The notes beneath the pieces were generated by a model that worked only from the letters and a program-made list of their open reading frames with translations, did no database searches and was not told where the DNA came from. A program made the translations under genes and the position numbers. Shown here piece after piece: positions 58,500 to 64,000 of a DNA stretch of 64,000 bases. Within the stretch, counting starts at the first letter, position 1, and each line of letters opens with the position of its first letter. This stretch comes from Flavobacteriaceae bacterium (GTDB taxonomy: Bacteria; Bacteroidota; Bacteroidia; Flavobacteriales; Flavobacteriaceae): positions 141,926-205,925 of the forward strand of contig CANFHF010000001.1 of assembly GCA_947446635.1 (NCBI GenBank). Direction: 5' to 3'.

Positions 58500-59303
58500 A
58501 TGGAAAAAGTAGTTTTGATCACAGGAGCTTCTTCGGGAATAGGAAAGTCGATTGGTGAATTTTTGCACCATAAAGGATTCATCGTATATGGTACTAGCAG
58601 AAATCCCGAACGAATACTCAATTCCGTTTTTCCCCTAGTGGCTTTAGAAGTTCGAAACCCAGATTCGATTCATGCCGCGGTGTCCAAAATAATAGCCACT
58701 TCGGGCAGGCTGGATATTGTTATTAATAATGCCGGTGTGGGAATCAGTGGACCTTTGGAAGAGATTCCAATGGAGGAAATCAAGAATAATTTCGAAACTA
58801 ATTTCTTTGGTCCAATAGAAGTCATGAAAGCTGCTTTACCACAAATGCGCTTGCAAAAATCAGGACTTATTATCAATATCACCTCTATAGCGGGCTATAT
58901 GGGTTTGCCGTATCGCAGCGTGTATTCCGCATCGAAAGGGGCATTGGAATTGGTTACCGAGGCTTTACGAATGGAAGTGAAATCTTTCGGAATTCAGATT
59001 ACTAATGTGGCTCCAGGAGATTTCGCTACCAATATTGCCTCTAGGCGTTTCCATGCGCCAGTAATCAAGGATTCGGCATATGAAATTCCCTATGGGAACA
59101 CTCTTAAAATGATGGACGAGCAGGTTGACAGTGGCAGTAATCCCGATGAAATGGCCAAAGCCGTTTATGAAATAATTCAAAACCCAAACCCTAAAATTCA
59201 TTATAAAGTAGGGGTTTTTATACAGCAATTCTCGATTGTTCTCAAGCGAATTTTGCCCGATAAAGTCTATGAAAAAATGCTGATGAATCATTTTAAGTTG
59301 TAA
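58500..59303 (+). CDS. Short-chain dehydrogenase/reductase (SDR)
   Basis: The 267-residue protein is a classical SDR. The NAD(P) loop is VLITGASSGIGKSIG, NNAGVG follows, the catalytic Ser is in NITSIAGYMG and the Tyr/Lys pair is in VYSASKGALE. The longer C-terminus (from about residue 200) carries the substrate loop and lacks any known signature, so the substrate is unknown; fatty acid, steroid-like or sugar compounds are all possible. It follows the SRP RNA terminator and precedes the accessory region. Confidence 0.92.
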   Translation: MEKVVLITGASSGIGKSIGEFLHHKGFIVYGTSRNPERILNSVFPLVALEVRNPDSIHAAVSKIIATSGRLDIVINNAGVGISGPLEEIPMEEIKNNFETNFFGPIEVMKAALPQMRLQKSGLIINITSIAGYMGLPYRSVYSASKGALELVTEALRMEVKSFGIQITNVAPGDFATNIASRRFHAPVIKDSAYEIPYGNTLKMMDEQVDSGSNPDEMAKAVYEIIQNPNPKIHYKVGVFIQQFSIVLKRILPDKVYEKMLMNHFKL

Positions 59304-59424
59304 ATTATAGTATAACCATCAATATCTTGCTATATTTACAAAAAAAACCACCTTTTTTTTGATTAACAATCGATATAAACTTTAGAGATCTTTTTATATT
59401 AATAATAGTGAAATCATACCCAAA

Positions 59425-60099
59425 TTGAGTCCCTTAAAACTACCTCTATTTTACTTTTTTTCTTCAACAGTAGCCCAACTTCAATATCAATACGCTGAAT
59501 TATTATTGATTGGTTCTATTGTTGTTAGTTCTATACTAATTGGTTTTATTGTATTTTTCTTTAGATTTAATAAAATCAAATCAAAAGAATTACATGTTTT
59601 ATTAAAAGAAATTGAATTATTTAAATCAGAAATTATAGAAAACAAGAAGGTGATCTCAAGCTTTAAACAAACGGAAATAATAAAGGAACGAGAGTTTATA
59701 GCTATTAATTTAGAATTAGCTAATATTCAGAGCTCTATTGGTGTTATTATTGATGAAGCTACGATGCATTCTCAACAAATCAAAGAACCTAAATTTATAA
59801 ATCTTATTAAGGACATTCGTTTCGTGCTTTCTCGAAAAGATTACTGGAATGAGTTTAGGTTGAAATTCACTCAGACACACCCTAATTTTAATACTGCTTT
59901 AAAAGCAAGATTTCCGAATCTTTCTCCAAAAGATATTAGTTTTTGTAGTTTAATTAAATTGAATTTATTAAACAAGGAAATTGCCTCCATGCTACAAGTG
60001 TCCCATGAAAGTGTTATTACTAAAAAATATCTTTTAAAGAAAAAGCTTAAACTTACGGCCGATCAAGACCTTATTAAGATTATTAATGATTTCGATTAA
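59425..60099 (+). CDS. Membrane-anchored helix-turn-helix regulator
   Basis: The 224-residue protein has one membrane helix (LLLIGSIVVSSILIGFIVFFF, residues about 27-47), a coiled-coil region (to about 95) and a C-terminal DNA-binding domain of the LuxR-like type seen at the ends of Bacteroidetes sensor proteins. The segment FPNLSPKDISFCSLIKLNLLNKEIASMLQVS holds the helix-turn-helix. The usual large sensing part (TPR or Y_Y_Y beta-propeller) is missing, so it looks like a truncated or minimal member. The only available start is TTG. It precedes the AT-rich spacer and the fibre operon and may control it. Confidence 0.75.
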   Translation: MSPLKLPLFYFFSSTVAQLQYQYAELLLIGSIVVSSILIGFIVFFFRFNKIKSKELHVLLKEIELFKSEIIENKKVISSFKQTEIIKEREFIAINLELANIQSSIGVIIDEATMHSQQIKEPKFINLIKDIRFVLSRKDYWNEFRLKFTQTHPNFNTALKARFPNLSPKDISFCSLIKLNLLNKEIASMLQVSHESVITKKYLLKKKLKLTADQDLIKIINDFD

Positions 60100-60721
60100 T
60101 AGTATAGTCACTTTCTTTTTGATTAACCCTATTTCAGGCTTTATTATTTCATAATTTTTTCAAAACCCTTCTTTTCGGCACTAATAAAATTCAGTTTATT
60201 ACTTGTAACTTGAAATTTTTTAATATAAATTCTACCTAAAATTCCTATATTCAACTCAATTTTTATAACGCACTTTAATTTACATTTCTTTTAATAAATA
60301 TTTTTTTTATTTTATTATAAGAAATATCTTAAATTATATTTGTCTAATTATTACCAAGTATTATTTTGTATTACTTACCCTATTATTTCATTTAGCCATT
60401 ACTGTCTAATCAATATTTATTTCTTCTCGGATCTTTACATTTCCGTTTTTAATTTGTTTCTATATCTGCTTTTATTTTTGATTATTTTATTGGCAACTAT
60501 TATTAACTAAAATGATATTTTATTTAATACTTTAAAAAACAAGTCTTTAATCGGTAAAATTTATTATTTTATCTATGTTTTTGCTATACTAATTTTTATA
60601 ACACTTAAAATTTTATAGTATAAATTTGTCCTTTAATATTTAATGCTTCCTCGTGATGCCTTAGATCGTATTAATTATGATTAAACTTTTTAGACCATTA
60701 GATCTATTAATTAAATAAATA
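60100..60721. other. Long AT-rich intergenic region upstream of the fibre operon
   Basis: These 622 bases have no ORF of useful length and no recognised RNA. They are extremely AT-rich, with long pyrimidine or T tracts. A TAAATTTG -7 match at 60621-60628 lies 93 bases before the next start. The size is unusual for this otherwise compact segment and would suit complex regulation of the genes that follow. Confidence 0.5.
60621..60628 (+). promoter_or_regulatory. Possible promoter of the fibre operon, -7 element
   Basis: TAAATTTG matches TAnnTTTG. No well-spaced TTG is visible, and the leader would be about 90 bases. Confidence 0.4.
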
Positions 60722-61207
60722 ATGAAAATGAAGTATATTTTAATTCTATTGTTTGCATTTAATTTAAATGCTCAAAAACTTCACCATCAAATGTTATCCG
60801 CACAGGCTAGTAGTGCAAAAACAACTAATGGTAGAATGGTAAAACAAACTATTGGGCAGTTAAGTGTAGTTGGTAATTCTCAAAATAAGAAAATTGCTTT
60901 TAGTCAAGGTTTCCAACAGAGTAATACTAGAAAAGTTGCCCCTTCAAGCGTCAAAAGTTTAATTGTGACAACTTTATACCCTAATCCAGTAAGCGATTTT
61001 ATTAATTTTAAATTTTCGACTTCAATTAAAGGGCCTGTAAAAATTGCCTTTTTTGATCTATTAGGTAGAAAAGTATTTTCTACGGAAAAAGAAGCCCTTC
61101 AAAATAATATCTCCCTTAAGGATATTAATTTATCACCGGGTGAATATATAGTAAAACTTAATGCTCTTAATTATGAATACACAACCAAAATACTTAAAAT
61201 AAAATAA
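60722..61207 (+). CDS. Small exported protein with T9SS-type sorting tail
   Basis: The 161-residue protein has a signal peptide (KYILILLFAFNLNAQ) and a middle of about 65 residues with KTTNGRMVKQTIGQLSVVGNSQNKKIAFSQGFQQS. The C-terminal type A sorting domain (LYPNPVSDFINFKF ... YTTKILKIK) fills the last 80 residues. So most of the protein is the secretion and anchoring signal. The middle segment resembles the conserved stretch found before T9SS tails in many small flavobacterial surface proteins. It is the first gene of a tight run with an outer-membrane protein and a giant repeat protein, and may be an anchor, cap or adaptor for it. Confidence 0.8.
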   Translation: MKMKYILILLFAFNLNAQKLHHQMLSAQASSAKTTNGRMVKQTIGQLSVVGNSQNKKIAFSQGFQQSNTRKVAPSSVKSLIVTTLYPNPVSDFINFKFSTSIKGPVKIAFFDLLGRKVFSTEKEALQNNISLKDINLSPGEYIVKLNALNYEYTTKILKIK

Positions 61208-61208
61208 A

Positions 61209-61832
61209 ATGAAAAAAGTAACACTATTAATTGTAGTTTTTATTTCGTTCGCTAAAAGCTACTCGCAAGAAATTTATTTACAAACCGGGAGAAATTTTAC
61301 TTCGTATTCTTATAGAGGCGATAAGGAATATGATTTCAAAGCATCAGTTGGTAATTCCTTTGAAATTGGGCATTCTAAACATTTTAAAAACGTATATTGT
61401 TATACACTTGGATTGACGCTTAATGAGTATAATGCTGTTACTAATGAAGGACCAACTATTCTTTCAAGTTATAATACTCAATATTTAGGGATACAAAATT
61501 CAATTCAATTAAGAGTCTTTAAAATTAAATTTGTAGAGGTTGATGCGAAAGCCGGGATTAATATGGCTACTATTTTATATGGTAAAAACACCCAATTAGG
61601 GTTAGGTTCTGCAAATGTATTGGTTAATGATTTGACCAAAGCAGAAGCATTTAAAGGACTTGTTTTTCAACCTGTATTAGGAGTTGAGGCTAAATTAAAA
61701 CTAACGCCTCAGGGTTATTTGTCTGTTGGGTATAACAGAACAAATAGTTATAATTTATCAAATACTAAACGAATTGAGGATTACAAATTTAAAACAGACC
61801 AAATTTCATTTGGTGTTCATTTTCAAAAATAA
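61209..61832 (+). CDS. Outer-membrane beta-barrel-like protein
   Basis: The 207-residue protein has a signal peptide (VTLLIVVFISFAKSYSQ). Alternating hydrophobic strands follow, ending in a Phe-rich final strand (QISFGVHFQK), the pattern of an eight- to ten-stranded outer-membrane barrel. Motifs such as GVEAKLKLTPQGYLSVGYNR are typical of small Bacteroidetes porin-like proteins. It starts one base after the stop of the previous gene and lies 15 bases before the giant repeat gene, so all three are surely co-transcribed. It could anchor or help export the partner proteins. Confidence 0.8.
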   Translation: MKKVTLLIVVFISFAKSYSQEIYLQTGRNFTSYSYRGDKEYDFKASVGNSFEIGHSKHFKNVYCYTLGLTLNEYNAVTNEGPTILSSYNTQYLGIQNSIQLRVFKIKFVEVDAKAGINMATILYGKNTQLGLGSANVLVNDLTKAEAFKGLVFQPVLGVEAKLKLTPQGYLSVGYNRTNSYNLSNTKRIEDYKFKTDQISFGVHFQK

Positions 61833-61847
61833 TTTAAAATAACAATC

Positions 61848-64000
61848 ATGAAAAAAATTCTACTATTTTTATTCTTTTTAGGAACTTCGGCCTTTTATGC
61901 ACAAACACGAGGAATTACCTATCAAGCAGTTATATACAATTCCACCCAACAAAGTTCGGCGGGTATAACTAATGTAAGCTCTCCTTTGTCTAATAAGCCA
62001 GTTTGCTTACGATTTACTATTACAGATTCTAATTCTAATACAGAATACCAAGAGACGATTACCACTAAGACCGATGAATACGGTATGGTAAATTTAATCA
62101 TTGGTACTGGAGATCAAACAAGAGGTTATGCTTCATCGTTTGATGGAATCGTTTGGGATGAAAATCAAAAAAACTTACAAGTTGCCGTAGATACAAATGG
62201 GTTGTGTTCTTCATTTGAAGAAATTAGCAACCAGGCACTTACTGCTGTGCCTTTTGCATTTAATGCTAATACAGCAATTACGGCCTACAGTGCTGAAAAT
62301 GTTACTGGAATTGTACCTATTCTTAATGGAGGTACTGGAGCTACAACCGTTAATGGTGCCAAAACTAATTTTGGTTTAGATAATGTAGATAACACAACGG
62401 ATTTAAACAAGCCTATTAGTACTGCTACAAAAACAGCTTTGGATGTTTTAACTACTGGAGCTGCAACAGAGAAATCAGATCGAATTGCTGCCGATGTCAT
62501 TTTAACTACAGGAGCTGCAAAAGAAGTTACAGATCGTACTTTTGCTGATACTGTTTTAACTACAAGTGTAACTACTGAAAGAGACGCGCGTACTGTTGCT
62601 GACAACACTTTAACTACAAGTATAAATACCGAAATTGCTAATCGTACCGCTGCTGATTTACTTTTTACTAAGGCAGTAAATGATGAAGCAGTTGCTCGTG
62701 CAACTGAAGACACGGCTATAAATAGTAAATTAACTGGTGAAATAGCAAGAGCTGGAAATGCGGAAGGCGTTTTAACTGCTGGTGCTGCAACAGAGAAAAC
62801 AGATCGAATTGCTGCCGATGTCACTTTAACTACAGGTGCTGCAACAGAGAAATCAGATCGAATTGCCGCTGACGTAATTTTAACTACAGGAGCTGCAACA
62901 GAGAAATCAGATCGAATTGCTGCTGACTTAATTTTAACTACAGGAGCTGCGACAGAAAAATCAGATCGTTTAGCTGCTGAACAAATTTTAACCACAGGAG
63001 CTTTAACAGAAAAATCAGAGCGTACATTTGCTGATATAATTTTGACTACAAGTGTAAATACTGAAAAAGATGCTCGTATAGCAGGGGATACTACTTTGTC
63101 TGCAAGTGTAACTGCTGAAAAAGATGCTCGTACCGCTGCTGATGCCCTTTTTACTTCAAGTGTAAACAATGAAGCATTAGCTCGCGCTACCGAAGATACA
63201 AATATTAAAAGTAACTTGGTTGCAGAAACAACTAGAGCAACTATTGCTGAAGGTGTTTTAACTACGGCTAATGCAGCTAGAATAGCTGACATTGCTACCT
63301 TAACGTCAAATATAAATACTGAAAAAGATGCACGTATTAATGGCGATGCTACTTTTGCTGCAAGTGTAATTACTGAAAGAGACGCACGTATAGCAGGGGA
63401 TGTAACCTTAACTACAAGTATAAATACCGAAATAGCTAATCGTACCGCTGCTGATGTACTTTTTACTACGAGAGTAAATGATGAAGCATTAGCTCGTGCT
63501 ACTGAAGATACAGTTATTAATGGTAAATTAGTTACAGAGACAGCTAGAGCAACTGAAGCGGAAAGAGTTTTAGGGGTAGGAGCTGCAAAAGAAGTAACAG
63601 ATCGTTTAGCCGATGTGAATGCTGAAGAATTAGCACGTACAAATGCAGATATTGTCTTAACGACTGGGGCCGCTAAAGAAATAGTAGATCGAATTGCCGC
63701 TGCCACTCTTGAAAATACAGCTCGCTTAGCTGCAGAAGGAGTTTTAGATGGAAAAATCACTACAGAAAAGAATGCTCGTATTGATGGTGATGCTACAGAG
63801 AAATCAGATCGTTTAGCTGCTGCTACTCTAGAAAAAACGGATCGTGTAAATGCAGAAGGAGTTTTAGATAACAAAATCACTACAGAGAAAGATGCTCGTA
63901 TCAGTGCAGTTAGTGCAGAAGCTTTAGCTCGTACTACAGCTGCCACTCTCGAAAATACAGCTCGCTTAGCTGCAGAAGGAGTTTTAGATGGAAAAATCAC
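61848..64000 (+). CDS. Giant tail-fibre-like repeat surface protein (3' end outside window)
   Basis: The frame is open from this ATG to the window edge (717 codons) and was missed by the ORF track because it has no stop here. Residues 1-19 are a signal peptide (MKKILLFLFFLGTSAFYAQ). Residues 20-150 form a small beta domain (RGITYQAVIYNSTQ, EYGMVNLIIGTGD) known from Bacteroidetes surface proteins with tail-fibre domains. Residues 160-193 are a phage tail-fibre collar motif (NGGTGATTVNGAKTNFGLDN, then VDNTTDLNKPIST). From residue 204 an array of 18-residue units follows (GAATEKSDRIAADVILTT and variants), with 11- and 14-residue units inserted. It should form a long coiled-coil stalk. The C-terminus may hold an S74 chaperone or sorting domain, not visible here. 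Confidence 0.88.
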   Translation, partial: MKKILLFLFFLGTSAFYAQTRGITYQAVIYNSTQQSSAGITNVSSPLSNKPVCLRFTITDSNSNTEYQETITTKTDEYGMVNLIIGTGDQTRGYASSFDGIVWDENQKNLQVAVDTNGLCSSFEEISNQALTAVPFAFNANTAITAYSAENVTGIVPILNGGTGATTVNGAKTNFGLDNVDNTTDLNKPISTATKTALDVLTTGAATEKSDRIAADVILTTGAAKEVTDRTFADTVLTTSVTTERDARTVADNTLTTSINTEIANRTAADLLFTKAVNDEAVARATEDTAINSKLTGEIARAGNAEGVLTAGAATEKTDRIAADVTLTTGAATEKSDRIAADVILTTGAATEKSDRIAADLILTTGAATEKSDRLAAEQILTTGALTEKSERTFADIILTTSVNTEKDARIAGDTTLSASVTAEKDARTAADALFTSSVNNEALARATEDTNIKSNLVAETTRATIAEGVLTTANAARIADIATLTSNINTEKDARINGDATFAASVITERDARIAGDVTLTTSINTEIANRTAADVLFTTRVNDEALARATEDTVINGKLVTETARATEAERVLGVGAAKEVTDRLADVNAEELARTNADIVLTTGAAKEIVDRIAAATLENTARLAAEGVLDGKITTEKNARIDGDATEKSDRLAAATLEKTDRVNAEGVLDNKITTEKDARISAVSAEALARTTAATLENTARLAAEGVLDGKI
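62325..62426 (+). other. Phage tail-fibre collar motif within the giant gene
   Basis: The encoded stretch NGGTGATTVNGAKTNFGLDN followed by VDNTTDLNKPIST is the same conserved linker that occurs before the shaft in many phage tail fibres. It marks the passage from the N-terminal domain to the repeat stalk. Confidence 0.8.
62457..64000 (+). repeat. 54-bp (18-residue) tandem repeat array
   Basis: Units of 54 bases encode 18 residues of the form GAATEKSDRIAADVILTT. At least 20 such units can be lined up, broken by one 42-base and several 33-base units (14 and 11 residues). Four neighbouring units (about 62781-62996) are nearly identical in DNA, suggesting recent duplication; the others have drifted. 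Confidence 0.9.

Noticed and set aside
62197-62379. 60-aa plus-strand ORF inside the giant gene
   Set aside because: It is out of frame with the open reading frame starting at 61848 and has no domain support.
62285-64000. 571-aa open frame on the minus strand
   Set aside because: It is the antisense shadow of the repeat array. The Ala/Ser/Val-rich product simply mirrors the codon pattern of the plus-strand 18-residue units, and the plus frame has a signal peptide and known domains.
62457-64000. CRISPR array
   Set aside because: Repeats are contiguous 54-base coding units without unique spacers and stay in frame.
61848-64000. Prophage tail-fibre gene
   Set aside because: No capsid, tail, terminase or integrase gene is nearby in the window, and the protein has a Sec signal peptide and exported partners. 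Sequence beyond 64000 could change this.

Overview
The window reads as a chromosomal segment of a Flavobacterium-like member of the Bacteroidetes (Flavobacteriia). Evidence in the sequence: AT-rich DNA; exact TAnnTTTG -7 promoter elements (two of them with a TTG 20 bases upstream) close to many start codons and few Shine-Dalgarno boxes; type IX secretion (T9SS) sorting tails; a TonB receptor/DUF4249 lipoprotein pair; a PafA-type alkaline phosphatase; a monomeric isocitrate dehydrogenase; and Rho and NusB proteins much longer than the proteobacterial forms. I see no tRNA, rRNA, insertion sequence, integrase or CRISPR array. One structured RNA is clear: the small SRP RNA.

Layout. 1-10.5 kb (+): the tail of an unknown gene, corA, pyrG, yidC, a MORN-like exported protein, mnmA, a T9SS-exported subtilase and pafA. 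10.5-18 kb (-): lysA, then gltD and gltB. 18-19.6 kb (+): sucC without sucD. 19.6-31.8 kb (-): an NAD(P)-binding protein and DUF1456 pair, uvrB, rlmF, thiamine pyrophosphokinase, DUF4249 lipoprotein plus TonB receptor, monomeric icd, rplS with a long leader, and trmD. 31.9-46.7 kb (mixed): a cyclophilin-FKBP fusion, DUF3276, two ABC exporter half-subunits separated by about 4.4 kb, nusB, yajC, pepT, lpd, truA, a YfcE-like phosphoesterase, a DUF4293 protein, rho and an RsmB-like methyltransferase. 46.8-59.3 kb (mixed): kup, an ECF sigma/anti-sigma/exported sensor-like cassette, an SRPBCC-GyrI protein, an exported M49 peptidase, small membrane and MazG-like proteins, ilvE, mnmD, a 66-aa unknown, a lipoprotein glutaminyl cyclase, SRP RNA and an SDR. 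59.4-64 kb (+): an accessory region that differs from the rest.

The accessory region begins with a membrane-anchored helix-turn-helix protein, followed by about 620 bases of very AT-rich non-coding DNA. A tight three-gene run comes next: a small exported protein with a T9SS-like tail, a small outer-membrane beta-barrel-like protein, and the start of a very large gene that leaves the window. The ORF track missed this last gene because it has no stop inside the window. It encodes a signal peptide, a short N-terminal domain, a phage tail-fibre collar motif, and then an array of 18-residue units interspersed with 11- and 14-residue units. This length arithmetic (7, 11, 18) is what an alternating heptad/hendecad coiled-coil stalk would give. 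I regard it as the best candidate for a less-described system: a tail-fibre-like cell-surface stalk encoded with its own exported partner, an outer-membrane protein and possibly a regulator.

Most genes are ordinary housekeeping genes separated by strong intrinsic terminators, several of them near-perfect palindromes serving convergent genes. Start sites were changed from the ORF track where a promoter element falls inside the proposed 5' extension or family alignment demanded it (sucC, icd, trmD, the TonB receptor, the anti-sigma-like gene and the small membrane protein). Four genes appear to use GTG or TTG starts (nusB, truA, mnmD, the ECF sigma factor), as does the HTH protein. All names rest on recognition of motifs by eye; no database search was run.
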